Part shown: positions 24,803 to 33,472 of the stretch, piece by piece
Layout: every line of letters starts with the position of its first letter
How positions within the stretch are numbered: the stretch's first letter is position 1
Position numbers and translations under genes: made by a program
Origin: DAHUYF01 sp963838385
Lineage (GTDB): Bacteria; Pseudomonadota; Alphaproteobacteria; ATCC43930; CGMCC-115725
Assembly (NCBI GenBank): GCA_963838385.1
Contig: CAWIRE010000009.1
Coordinates: 186,001 to 250,000 of the forward strand
DNA length: 64,000 bases
Reading direction: 5' to 3'
Notes under the pieces: generated by a model
Databases searched by the model: none
What the model saw: only the letters and a program-made list of their open reading frames with translations
Told to the model about the DNA's origin: nothing

Positions 24803-25684
24803 ATGAACGGCTCGGCGCCGGCGGCCAAGGTCTATCTGGACTACGACCAGGCGGCGCTCGACCGCGCCTATGACCAGCGCGCCTGGGCCGCCAATGCCGA
24901 GGACATCATCGCGCGCTATGGCTCGGACAGCGCGGCGGCGCGGCGGCGGCTGCGCTGGCGGAGCCTGGCTTATGGTGCTGGCGCGCGCGAGAGCTTCGAC
25001 CTCTTTCCCGCCGCGGCGGCGCGGGCGCCGCTCGCGGTCTTCCTGCACGGCGGCGCCTGGCGCTCGCTCTCCAAGGCCGACAGCAGCTTCGCCGCCGCCG
25101 CCTTCGTCGCCGCCGGATGCCACTTCATCGCGCTCGATTTCGACACGCTGCCGGCGGTGCGGCTGCCCGAGATGGCGGCGCAGATCGGCCGCGCCCTCGA
25201 CTGGATCCGCCGCCATGCCGAGGCGATCGGCGGCGATCGCCGGCGGCTCTGGCTGATCGGTCATTCCTCCGGCGCCCATCTTGCCGCCACCGCGCTCGCC
25301 GCGCCCGAGGCCGCGGCCGATCGCGTGCGCGGCGCCGTTCTCGTCTCCGGCTCCTACGATCTCGTGCCGGTGATGCTGAGCGCGCGCAGCGCCTATCTCA
25401 AGCTCGACGCCGCGGAAGTGGCGGCGCTGAGCCCGATCCGCCATGCCGGGCGCATCCGCTGCCCGGTGCTCGTCGCCTGCGGCACGCGGGAAAGTCCCGA
25501 GTTCGAGCGGCAATCCGCCGCCTTCGCCGCGGCGCTGGCCGCCGCGGGCGGGCGCGTCGAGACGCTGACGCTCGCCGGCGCCAACCATTTCGAGGCGGCG
25601 CTCGATCTGGCGCGTCCCGACAGCCCGTTGTTCCGGCGGACCATCGCCATGATCGGGCAGGATGGGGCCGATATCGGCGGCTAG
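24803..25684 (+). CDS. Alpha/beta-hydrolase (kynurenine-formamidase-like)
   Basis: This 293-residue enzyme has the oxyanion motif HGGAW (from H82) and the nucleophile elbow GHSSG (nucleophile S155). A C-terminal NHFEAALD supplies the catalytic His. The HGGxW form resembles arylformamidases and esterases. In a pyridine-type pathway a formamide hydrolase such as NicD removes formate from N-formylmaleamate, so a deformylase role is possible; this is inference from the neighbouring NicX-like gene. It sits 10 bp after the TetR gene and about 140 bp before the dioxygenase. Confidence 0.8.
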   Translation: MNGSAPAAKVYLDYDQAALDRAYDQRAWAANAEDIIARYGSDSAAARRRLRWRSLAYGAGARESFDLFPAAAARAPLAVFLHGGAWRSLSKADSSFAAAAFVAAGCHFIALDFDTLPAVRLPEMAAQIGRALDWIRRHAEAIGGDRRRLWLIGHSSGAHLAATALAAPEAAADRVRGAVLVSGSYDLVPVMLSARSAYLKLDAAEVAALSPIRHAGRIRCPVLVACGTRESPEFERQSAAFAAALAAAGGRVETLTLAGANHFEAALDLARPDSPLFRRTIAMIGQDGADIGG

Positions 25685-25824
25685 GTTCAAAAGCGAATAA
25701 TATTCTCTATTGACGCCGGCCCGCCGCTCGATATCATTTTGCCCCAGGGATTGCCGCTCCGAGGCGGGCGGCGTGCCGGCCCCGGGGCGCGGGGCGCGCG
25801 GGTCGCCGCTCAGGGAGCAGGTCG

Positions 25825-26910
25825 ATGACGTCGATGCAGGCGGCCTTCCGTTCGCAGGAAATGAACCCCGGCAAGATGACCGGGCTCTTCCGCTCGCAGC
25901 TCGGCCTCTGCCAACTGAAGCGCGGCGAGACCGTCGCCATCGTCTCCGATCTCGGCACGCGCCGGGAGTTCATCGAATGCGCCTTCGCCGCCGCGGAGGA
26001 GCTGGGCGCCGATGTCTACGAGCTCTGCGTCAACCTGATCCCCGGCTGGACCAAGGTCGGCGTGCCGACCATCGGCCGCTGCAAGGGCACGCTGGAGGCG
26101 CTGAAGGCCGCCGACCTCATCATCATCTTCCACGTGCCGCTCTTTGCCTCCTGGCTCAAGGAGGTGCGCAAGGCGGGCGCGCGCGTGCTCATGATCATCG
26201 ACGCGCCCGACGACCTCGAGCAGCTGCAATCGCCGCCGGGATTGCGCGACGCCGTGCTCTACGCCCATGATCTGCTGGCCAAGACCAAGGACGTGCGCGT
26301 CACCTCCGAGGCCGGCACCGATCTCAGCTATCAATGCGGCGAATACCCGGTGATGAGCCAGTACGGCTTTGCCGATCTGCCGGGCCGCTTCGATCATTGG
26401 GGCGCGGGCCACGTCCATACCTTCCCCAATGAAGGCAGCGCCAACGGCACCGTGGTCATGCAGCCGGGCGACATCGTCATCCTGCCCTATTGCCGCTACG
26501 TCGTCGATCCCGTGACCGTCACCGTCCGCGACGGCTTCATCGTCGACATCGACGGCGATCTCGATGCCAAGCTGATGCGCGAATGGCTCGAGGACAACCG
26601 CGAGGGCCCGGCCGATCGCGATCCCTTCGCCGTGTCGCATCTGGGCTGGGGCCTCAATCCGCAGGCGCGGTGGTACTGGCTGGCGCTGCAGGGCGACACG
26701 CCCGAGCGCGCCCGTGCCGCGGCCCGGGTGTTCCCGGGGAACTTCCTGTTCTCCACCGGCCCCAACAGCGAAGGCGGCGGCAGCCGCCGCACCCGCGGCC
26801 ATTACGACGTGCCGATGCGCGACTGCAGCGTGATCCTCGACAACAAGACGATCATCCACAAGGGCAAGATCGTCGACGAGAAGATGAAGGTGGCGCGCGT
26901 ACAACGCTAG
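25825..26910 (+). CDS. NicX-like 2,5-dihydroxypyridine 5,6-dioxygenase (M29-like fold)
   Basis: The 361-residue product resembles NicX, an extradiol-type dioxygenase that opens 2,5-dihydroxypyridine to N-formylmaleamate. It shares the unusual peptidase-M29-like fold. The metal ligands described for NicX (H265, S302, H318, D320, from memory) align to H272 (SHLGWG), S310 (FSTGPN), H326 and D328 (GHYDVP) with nearly equal spacing. The length matches NicX (about 350). It begins an operon-like run: coxG starts five bases after its stop. The 140 bp upstream could hold the promoter. The ring substrate could be another dihydroxylated N-heterocycle. Confidence 0.85.
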   Translation: MTSMQAAFRSQEMNPGKMTGLFRSQLGLCQLKRGETVAIVSDLGTRREFIECAFAAAEELGADVYELCVNLIPGWTKVGVPTIGRCKGTLEALKAADLIIIFHVPLFASWLKEVRKAGARVLMIIDAPDDLEQLQSPPGLRDAVLYAHDLLAKTKDVRVTSEAGTDLSYQCGEYPVMSQYGFADLPGRFDHWGAGHVHTFPNEGSANGTVVMQPGDIVILPYCRYVVDPVTVTVRDGFIVDIDGDLDAKLMREWLEDNREGPADRDPFAVSHLGWGLNPQARWYWLALQGDTPERARAAARVFPGNFLFSTGPNSEGGGSRRTRGHYDVPMRDCSVILDNKTIIHKGKIVDEKMKVARVQR

Positions 26911-26915
26911 GTACC

Positions 26916-27380
26916 ATGAAGCTCGAAGGCGCCTTTTCCGTCGCGGCTCCCCGCTCCCAGGTCTGGAGCTGCATCACCGACCCCGGCGTGATGGCGGCCT
27001 GCGTGCCCGGCTGCAGCAGCATCGAGCAGCTCTCGCCGACGAGCTACCGCGCCGTGGTGGCGGTGGCGGTCGGCCCGATCAAGGCGAGCTTCAACCTCGT
27101 GGTCGAGGTGACCGGCGAAGAGCCGCCGCTGCGCGTGCTGTCCTCGACCAGGGGCGAGGAGGGGACGCGCGCCAGCATGCTGGCCGCCGCCAACGTCGTG
27201 GAGCTGGCCGAGCGGGCCGATGGCGGCACCGACATCGCCTACCGCTCCGAGGTCTCCGTCACCGGCCGGCTCGGCAAGTTCGGGCTCGGCGTCATGAAGA
27301 AGAAGGCCGAAGCCTTGAGCGCCGATTTCGTGGCGGCCTTCCGCGCCCATGTCGAGCGCGCCGCCGGGGTCGCGGCGTGA
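26916..27380 (+). CDS. CoxG-family SRPBCC protein (carbon monoxide dehydrogenase subunit G-like)
   Basis: The 154-residue product is a START-like (SRPBCC) protein of the CoxG group: MKLEGAFSVAAPRSQVWSCITDPGVMAACVPGC, then SYRAVVAVAVGPIKASFNLVV and TDIAYRSEVSVTGRLGKFG. CoxG-like proteins help anchor or mature molybdenum hydroxylases of the CO-dehydrogenase type. It lies between the NicX-like gene and the hydroxylase FAD subunit, whose GTG start overlaps its stop (GTGA). This places it in the same transcription unit. Confidence 0.85.
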   Translation: MKLEGAFSVAAPRSQVWSCITDPGVMAACVPGCSSIEQLSPTSYRAVVAVAVGPIKASFNLVVEVTGEEPPLRVLSSTRGEEGTRASMLAAANVVELAERADGGTDIAYRSEVSVTGRLGKFGLGVMKKKAEALSADFVAAFRAHVERAAGVAA

Positions 27381-28225
27381 CCGCCATCCGCCTCTATCGG
27401 CCGCACAGCGTCGCCGAGGCGGTGGCGCGGCTCGCGGCCGATGAGGGCGCGCGTCCCTTGGCCGGCGGCGCCTCGATGGTGGCGATGATGAATGCCGGCC
27501 TGCTGGCGCCCAGCGCCATCGTCTCGCTGCGCGACATCCGCGATCTCGCCGGCATCGCGGCCGGCCGCGACGGCATCCGCATCGGCGCCATGACGCGCCA
27601 TCGCGAGACCGCCTCGGCCGCGCCGCTCGAAGGCACGCTGTCGGTCCTGCGCGAGGCGGCCGGCGCCATCGCCAATCCGCCGGTGCGCAACATGGGGACG
27701 ATGGGCGGCTCGATCAGCCTCGCCGATCCCGCGGCCGATTATCCACCGGCGCTGGTCGCGGCGGGGGCGGCGATCGAGATCGCCGGCGCCGCCGGCACGC
27801 GGCGGGTGCCGGCACAGGCGTTCTTCGTCGACTGGTACGCGACGGTGCTGGCGCCGGGCGAGCTGGTGACGGCGATCCTGCTGCCGCCGCCGACGCGCGG
27901 CATCGGCCTCTATCACAAGCTGGCGCGCGTCGCCGGCGACTTCGCCATCGCCTCGGTGGCGCTCAGCGCCGAGGCCGGCGGCGCGGTGCGCGTCGCCATC
28001 GGCGGCTGCGGCCCGAAGCCGGTCGCCAGCGCCGAGGCCGACGGCATGCTGACGGGGCGGCTGGCCGACGCCCGGGCGATCGAGGCGGCAGGGCGGTTGC
28101 TGGCCGGGCTCGCCGATCCCGTCGACGATGTCCGCGGCAGCGCCGATTATCGCCGCCTGCTCATCCCGCGCCTGCTGCGCCGCGCAGTTGCCGAAGCGGT
28201 GGCGCGGCTGGAGCGGGCGGCATGA
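27377..28225 (+). CDS. Molybdenum hydroxylase FAD-binding (medium) subunit, CoxM/XdhB-like
   Basis: The 282-residue product is the middle subunit of a CO-dehydrogenase/xanthine-dehydrogenase type enzyme. FAD-binding segments are LAGGASMVAMMNAG (about 35-48) and MGTMGGSISLADPAADYPPA. The C-terminal CO-deh flavoprotein domain carries VRVAIGGCGPKPV. It starts at GTG 27377 overlapping the coxG stop and ends by ATGA overlap with the iron-sulfur subunit. The subunit passes electrons from the iron-sulfur clusters to an acceptor. Confidence 0.9.
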   Translation: MTAIRLYRPHSVAEAVARLAADEGARPLAGGASMVAMMNAGLLAPSAIVSLRDIRDLAGIAAGRDGIRIGAMTRHRETASAAPLEGTLSVLREAAGAIANPPVRNMGTMGGSISLADPAADYPPALVAAGAAIEIAGAAGTRRVPAQAFFVDWYATVLAPGELVTAILLPPPTRGIGLYHKLARVAGDFAIASVALSAEAGGAVRVAIGGCGPKPVASAEADGMLTGRLADARAIEAAGRLLAGLADPVDDVRGSADYRRLLIPRLLRRAVAEAVARLERAA

Positions 28226-28683
28226 GCGAGGCCTGCAGCTTCAGCGTCAACGGCGCCGAGCGCACGGTGCTGGCGGATGGCGCTTCGACGCTGCTCACGG
28301 TGCTGCGCGAGCAGCTGACGCTGACCGGCGCGAAGCGCGGCTGCAATCAGGGCGTTTGCGGCGCCTGCACGGTGCTGATCGACGGCCAGCCGATGCGCGC
28401 CTGCCTGTCGCTGGCGCTCAATTGCGCCGGGAGCCGCGTCACCACCGTCGAGGCCATGGCGCAGGATCCGCTCGGCCGCCGGCTGCAGGCCGCTTTCGCC
28501 GAGACCGGCGCGGTGCAATGCGGCTTCTGCACCCCGGGCATGCTGGCAACGGCCTGGCGGCTGCTGACCGACACGCCCCATCCCAGCATCGACGAGATCC
28601 GCGCCGGCCTCTCCGGCAATCTCTGCCGCTGCTCGGGCTACCGCAAGATCGTCGACGCCGTCCGCGCGGCGGCGGGCCCATGA
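28222..28683 (+). CDS. Molybdenum hydroxylase iron-sulfur (small) subunit, CoxS-like
   Basis: This 153-residue protein carries two [2Fe-2S] clusters. The plant-type site is GCNQGVCGACTVL (C41, C46, C49, with a fourth Cys in RACLSL). The second is CGFCTPGM plus GNLCRCSGY. The architecture and length are typical of CoxS/XdhC-type small subunits that wire the molybdenum centre to FAD. It overlaps both neighbours by ATGA, so the three subunits are translated together. Confidence 0.92.
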   Translation: MSEACSFSVNGAERTVLADGASTLLTVLREQLTLTGAKRGCNQGVCGACTVLIDGQPMRACLSLALNCAGSRVTTVEAMAQDPLGRRLQAAFAETGAVQCGFCTPGMLATAWRLLTDTPHPSIDEIRAGLSGNLCRCSGYRKIVDAVRAAAGP

Positions 28684-31014
28684 GCGCGGCCGCCGCGCCC
28701 GCCAATGCCCGCGAGGTCGGGCGCCGCCGCCCGCGCCTCGAGGTCGGCGAGAAGCTCACCGGCCGCGCCCGCTACATCGCCGATCTGCGGCTTCCGGGCA
28801 TGCTGCACGGCGCCATCCTCGGCAGCCCCGTCGCCCATGCGCGCATCCGCGGCTACGACATCGCCGCCGCCCTGGCGGCGCCGGGCGTGCACGCCGTCAT
28901 CACCGGCGCGGATTGTCCCGACGGGCGGATGGGCGCCTTCATCAAGGACGAGCACGCCATCGCCAAGGGCAAGGTGCGCTATGTCGGCGAGCCCGTCGCG
29001 GCGGTCGCCGCCGAGACCGAGGCCGAGGCGCGCGCCGCCTGCGCGCTCATCATCGTCGATTACGAGGAGCTGCCCGCGGTGCTCTCGCCCGAGGCGGCGC
29101 TGGCGCCGGACGCGCCGCTCATCCACGAGGAGCTCGCCGGCTATTTCAAGGTCTTCGATGCCGGCAGCGGCGGCAACGTCTGCTCGCGCACCAGCATCGC
29201 CGAGGGCGACCTCGACCGCGCCTGGAGCGAGTGCGAGATCATCGTCGAGGGCGAGTACCGCACCGCGCCGCAGGCGCATCTGGCGATCGAGCCCTGCGGC
29301 GCGCTGGCCGAGCCGGATGGCAGGGGCCGCGTCACGCTGTGGTCGGCGAACCAGTCGGTGTTCCGCGTGCAGGCCAATGTCTGCGAGAGCCTGCTGCTGC
29401 CGATGTCGCGGCTGCGCTGCCTCACCCCGATGGTCGGCGGCGGCTTCGGCAACAAGATGGAGCCGCATGTCCAGCCGATCACGGTCATGCTGGCGCTGAA
29501 ATCCGGCCGCCCCGTGAAGACTCATCCTCAGTCGCGAGGAGGATTTCGAGATCGTGCGCGCGCGCCACCCTTTCGCCTTCAAGGTCAAGACCGGCGCGCG
29601 GCGCGACGGGACCTTGATCGCGCGCGCGGTCGAGATCCTGCTCGATGGCGGCGCCTATGCCGATGACAGCCCGGGCGTGCTGGGCTACGCGCTGCTGATG
29701 TCGCGCGGCCCCTACACCTTCAAGGCGGCGCGCGCCGAGGGCACGCTGGTCTACACCAACAAGCTGCGCTTCGGCGCGTTTCGCGGCTTCGGCCAGCCGC
29801 AGGTGCAGTTCGGCTGCGAGCAGCAGATCGACGAGATCGCCCACCGGATCGGCATGGATCCGATCGCGCTCCGGCGCAAGAACCTGCCGGTCGCCGGCGA
29901 TTGCTGGTTCGGCGGCCAGCGCATCGGCTCGATCGGCCTCGGCGAATGCCTGGACAAGGTCGAGGCCGCGAGCGGCTGGGCCGCGCGCCACGCGCTCGCG
30001 CCGACACGGCCCGGCCGCCGGCGCGCCATGGGCGTGGCCGCCACCGCGCATATCTCGGGATTGCTCGCCACCGGCGCGATCCTGCGGCTCCTGGAGGACG
30101 GCAGCCTCGTGCTCAATACCGGCGCCACCGATATCGGCCAGGGCTCCGACACGGTGCTGACGCAGATCTGCGCCGACGCGCTGCGGATGCCGCTGGATCG
30201 CGTGGCGCTCGCCAGCCCCGACACCGATGGCTCGCCTTACAATTGGGGCACGACCGCCAGCCGCGTCACCTACACCACCGGCCGCGCCGTGGTCGCCGCC
30301 GCGCGCGAGGTCGAGCGCCAGATCCTCGCCCATGCCGGCGAGATGCTGGAATGCGCCGTCGAGGATCTCGAATTGCGCCCCGGCGGCCGGGTCCGGGTCA
30401 AGGGCGTTCCGGCGAGCGAGCTGCCGTTCGCGGCCATCGCCGCCCGCTCGCATTGGGCCAAGGGCGGTCCCATCGTCGGCAGCAACACCTTCGTCTACGA
30501 GGGCAGGAGCATCGACCCCAAGCGGGCGGTGGCGACCGGCATGCCGTTTCCGCAGATCGGCGTGTTCAGCTTCGGCGCGCTGGTGGTCGATCTCGAGATC
30601 GACGAGGTCAGCGGCAAGATCGAGGTGCTGCGCGCCTGGTCGGCGCTCGATGTCGGCAAGGCGATCAACCCGCAGGCGGTGGAAGGCCAGATCGAAGGCG
30701 CCTTCGCGCAGGGCCTGGGCTTCGCGCTCACCGAGGAGATGGTGTGGGACGGTCCGCGCCTCGCCAACCCCTCGCTGATGGACTACAAGGTGCCGACCAG
30801 CCGCGATGTGCCCTACGACATTCACGCCATCATCGTCGAGGCGGCGGAGCCCGACGGGCCCTTCGGCGCCAAGGGCGCCGGCGAGATCGGCATCAATGTC
30901 GTCGCCGCGGCGATCGCCAATGCCGCGGCAGCCGCGACCGGCATCCGCTACCGGCACTTGCCGCTGACCCCCGAACGCGTGCTGCGCGGTCTCCTCGACC
31001 GCGGGGAAGGCTGA
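28680..31014 (+). pseudogene. Molybdenum hydroxylase large subunit (CoxL/XdhA-like), frameshifted
   Basis: This gene encodes the molybdopterin-binding subunit, 777 aa if one base is removed. The N-terminal part (GRARYIADLRLPGMLHGAIL) runs to GRPVK. Then AAG is followed by an extra A at 29520 and the frame changes; the corrected reading LILSREEDFEIV is the conserved family segment. The remainder includes FRGFGQPQ, GATDIGQGSDTVL and the C-terminal catalytic Glu in GAKGAGEIG. Part of the gene is open in each frame, so a naive reading gives two genes. Both halves are complete and well conserved, so an assembly error is a strong alternative to true loss. Confidence 0.88.
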
Positions 31015-31018
31015 TCCC

Positions 31019-31846
31019 ATGCGCCCCGAGGAGTATCCGCCGCAGGAGCCGGTCTCCGCCATCGCCGCGGGCTATCGCGACGCCTGCGTCGCCCGCTCCG
31101 CCGGCGTGCCCTTCACCGAGTTCCGCTACGGCGCCGATCCCTACCAGTCGGTCGCGGTCTACCGCCCGGCGCGGCCCGACGGCCGGCTCTTCGCCTTCAT
31201 CCATGGCGGCGGCTGGACCAGCGGCTACAAGGAGTGGATGGGCTTCATGGCGCCCGCCTTCACCGCCGCGGGCATCACCTTCTGCAGCATCGGCTATCGC
31301 CTGGCGCCGGCGCATGTCTTTCCCGCGGGGCTCGAGGATTGCGCCGCCGCGGTGAAGGCGATCGCTGAAGCGGCGCCATCTTTCGACGCCGATCCCGCCC
31401 GCCTTGCGCTCGGCGGCCATTCCGCCGGCGGCCATTACGCGGCGCTGCTCGCGCTGAAGCGCGATTGGCAGGCCGTGCTCGGCCTTCCGGGCGACGCGCT
31501 GAAGCTCTGCCTGCCGATCTCCGGCGTCTATCGTTTCGGCGCCGGCTCCGGTCTTTCCGCGCGCCCGCGCTTCCTCGGGCCGGAGGGGACGGGCGCGGAG
31601 GATGCGGCGAGCCCGATCCTGCATATCGCCGGCCGGCCGGTCCCGTTCCTGCTGGCCCATGGCGAGCGCGATTTCCCGCATCTCTGCCGCCAGGCCGACG
31701 AGATGGCGGCGGCGCTTGCCGCTGCCGGCGGCGCGGTGGAGCATCTGGTGCTGCCCGGGCGCGATCATTTCACCGCGAGCCTCGCCGGCGGCGAGGCCGA
31801 CGGGCCCTGGGTTCCCGCCGCGTTGCGCTGGCTGCGGCGGCTCTGA
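31019..31846 (+). CDS. Alpha/beta-hydrolase (HGGGW esterase/lipase type)
   Basis: The 275-residue product has the hormone-sensitive-lipase-like oxyanion motif HGGGW (from H62) and the nucleophile elbow GHSAGG (S135). A C-terminal GRDHFTASL provides the catalytic His. It starts four bases after the molybdenum hydroxylase operon ends. It is a second candidate, besides 24803-25684, for the deformylase or amide/ester hydrolase step after ring opening. The substrate is not visible in the sequence. Confidence 0.85.
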   Translation: MRPEEYPPQEPVSAIAAGYRDACVARSAGVPFTEFRYGADPYQSVAVYRPARPDGRLFAFIHGGGWTSGYKEWMGFMAPAFTAAGITFCSIGYRLAPAHVFPAGLEDCAAAVKAIAEAAPSFDADPARLALGGHSAGGHYAALLALKRDWQAVLGLPGDALKLCLPISGVYRFGAGSGLSARPRFLGPEGTGAEDAASPILHIAGRPVPFLLAHGERDFPHLCRQADEMAAALAAAGGAVEHLVLPGRDHFTASLAGGEADGPWVPAALRWLRRL

Positions 31847-31905
31847 GAGCGGCATTGGTTTCGTGGTGGCGTAGGTTGGGACGATAAAAACAGGGAGAGA
31901 GAACG

Positions 31906-33081
31906 ATGCTCAAAACCATATTGGCGGCGGCTGTCGCCGCTCTGACCGTCATCGGCAGCGCCGCGGCGCAGACGGCGCCGCCGATCAAGATCGGCTATGC
32001 CTTGGCCAAGACCGGCCTCTTCGCCGCCGCCGCCAAGTCGCAGATCGACGCCTACGAGCTCTGGCGCGAGCAGGTCAATGCCAAGGGCGGGCTCGACGTC
32101 GCCGGCACCAGGCGCATGATCGAGTTCGTCTCCTATGACGACCAGTCCAATCCGGCCAACACCGTCAAGGACTACGAGAAGCTGATCACCGACGACAAGG
32201 TCGAGCTGCTGCTGGCGCCCTGGGGCACGCCGATGCATTTCGCGCTGGCGCCGCTGCTCGAGCGCTACGGCTTCCCGATGGTGGGCAACACCGCGGCCTC
32301 GGTGCAGATCCGCGACATCAAGCCCGGCAATCTCTGGTTCACCACCTCCGCCGTGCCCGACAAGATGGCGGTGGAGATCGTGAAGCTCGCCAAGGAGAAC
32401 AACGTCAAGAGCGCCGCCATCCTCGCCAACGTCCTGCCGCTGGCCAAGGAGATCAAGAGCTTCCTCATCCCGGAGCTGAAGAAGGCCGGCATCAAGCTGG
32501 TGGTGAACGAGGACTATCCGCCCGACATCAAGGACATGACCGCGATGCTGACGGAGGTGAAGCGCGAGAAGCCGCAGGCGGTGTTCGTGCTCTCCTATCC
32601 CGAGGACACCGTGCTCTACAGCAAGCAGGCCAAGGAGATCGGCATCGACGCCCCGCTGCAATGGCTGGTCGTCGGCCCCGCCATTCCGTTCTATCGGCAG
32701 ATGTTCGGCGCCTCGGCCGAGGGCGTCGTGACCATGGGCCACTGGTCGCCGGCGCGCAAGGAATGGCCGCGCGCCAAGCCGTTCTACGACGCCTGGGTCA
32801 AGAAGTATCATGAGGAGCCGGACTATCTCGACTCCGTGCTGGGCTATATGAGCTGCGAGATCCTGGAGCAGGCGGTGGCCAAGGCCGGCACCGACCATGC
32901 CAAGCTGCGCCATGTGATCTCGACCGAGACCTTCCAGACGATCAACGGCCCGGTCAAGTTCAAGGGCGTCGAGAACGTGATCACGCCGACCAGCTTCCTG
33001 CAGATCCAGCACGGCACGCTGCAGCTGATCTGGCCGAAATCGATCGCCACGGCGCCCTTCGAGCCCAAGAAGGGGTGGTAG
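31906..33081 (+). CDS. LIV-type ABC transporter substrate-binding protein
   Basis: This 391-residue type 1 periplasmic binding protein has a strong GGGAGAGAG site upstream and a signal peptide (LKTILAAAVAALTVIGSAAA/QTAP). The mature fold shows IKIGYALAKTGLFAAAAKSQIDAY, then LLLAPWGTPMHFALAPLLERYG and VFVLSYPEDTVLYSKQAKEIG. It is the only binding protein here followed by matching permease and ATPase genes, so it probably feeds the 33473-36712 transporter. The ligand is likely the pathway substrate rather than an amino acid; this is an inference. Confidence 0.9.
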   Translation: MLKTILAAAVAALTVIGSAAAQTAPPIKIGYALAKTGLFAAAAKSQIDAYELWREQVNAKGGLDVAGTRRMIEFVSYDDQSNPANTVKDYEKLITDDKVELLLAPWGTPMHFALAPLLERYGFPMVGNTAASVQIRDIKPGNLWFTTSAVPDKMAVEIVKLAKENNVKSAAILANVLPLAKEIKSFLIPELKKAGIKLVVNEDYPPDIKDMTAMLTEVKREKPQAVFVLSYPEDTVLYSKQAKEIGIDAPLQWLVVGPAIPFYRQMFGASAEGVVTMGHWSPARKEWPRAKPFYDAWVKKYHEEPDYLDSVLGYMSCEILEQAVAKAGTDHAKLRHVISTETFQTINGPVKFKGVENVITPTSFLQIQHGTLQLIWPKSIATAPFEPKKGW

Positions 33082-33153
33082 CGGCGGTCCGACGGAGGCC
33101 ACGGGAGAAGAGGTGAGGGAGCAGACGCTGCGCAGGCGACCCCCATTGCCGCC

Positions 33154-33173
33154 GCCCCCGCGAAAGCGGGGGC
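33154..33173 (+). terminator. GAAA-loop hairpin after the binding-protein gene
   Basis: A perfect 8-bp stem GCCCCCGC / GCGGGGGC closes a GAAA tetraloop, 73 bases past the stop codon. There is no T run, so Rho-independent termination is not assured; it may instead stabilise the 3' end of the binding-protein transcript. Confidence 0.4.
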
Positions 33174-33218
33174 CGAGGCGCGACCGCACGTCGCTCGCCC
33201 GGGTTCCCCGCTGGCGCG

Positions 33219-33240
33219 CACGGCTGTCCGGTTCAGGTTT
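33219..33240. repeat. Solo sequence resembling the IS4-family element terminal repeat
   Basis: CACGGCTGTCCGGTTCAGGT matches the left terminus of the complete IS (ACGGCTGTCCGGTTGGGTTT) over its first 14 bases and the reverse complement of the right terminus (CTGTCCGGTTCGGGTTT) with one mismatch. It is not accompanied by transposase sequence. It could be an excision remnant or chance similarity. Confidence 0.45.
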
Positions 33241-33286
33241 CTCCGGTACTCCTGATGCTCGTCCGATCATCGCAAATCCCCCCGAT

Positions 33287-33404
33287 CGTCATGCCCGGGC
33301 CGGCCGAAGGCCAAGTCCCGGGCATCCACGTCTTTCGACGAGCGTGCGGCAAGACGTGAATGGCCGGGCCACCCCCGGGTCACAGCCCGGGGGCGGCCAT
33401 GACG
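33287..33404. repeat. Dispersed palindromic repeat, family A, copy 2 (uninterrupted)
   Basis: This copy runs from CGTCATGCCCGGGCC to GGCCATGACG with CATCCACGTC and AAGACGTGAATGG as the inner inverted pair. It carries an extra hairpin CCCCCGGG-TCACAG-CCCGGGGG in one arm where copies 1 and 3 have the 11-bp spacer used by the IS. It sits directly upstream of the LivH-like permease gene. Confidence 0.8.
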
Positions 33405-33472
33405 ACGGAAGGGTGTCGACGTTGTTCTTTCCGCCGCTGCCCGGCCGCGGGATGGGCCGGTAGCCCGCCTCC

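Larger units (their letters stand above)
33082..33472. other. Repeat-filled gap inside the LIV transporter locus
   Basis: This 391-bp stretch separates the binding-protein gene from its permease genes and holds no gene I can support. It contains a GNRA-like hairpin (33154-33173), a 22-bp sequence like the terminal repeat of the window's IS (33219-33240) and a full family A repeat (33287-33404). It probably lowers permease expression relative to the binding protein by ending most transcripts. Confidence 0.6.

Noticed and set aside
11617..29520. Programmed +1 frameshifting at the three insertion sites
   Set aside because: The shared GAG/AAG context is suggestive but there is no slippery run, stimulatory stop or structure in common; sequencing error or mutation is simpler.
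33113..33463. Small plus-strand ORF in the LIV gap
   Set aside because: It is read through palindromic repeats and has no plausible start or conserved sequence.
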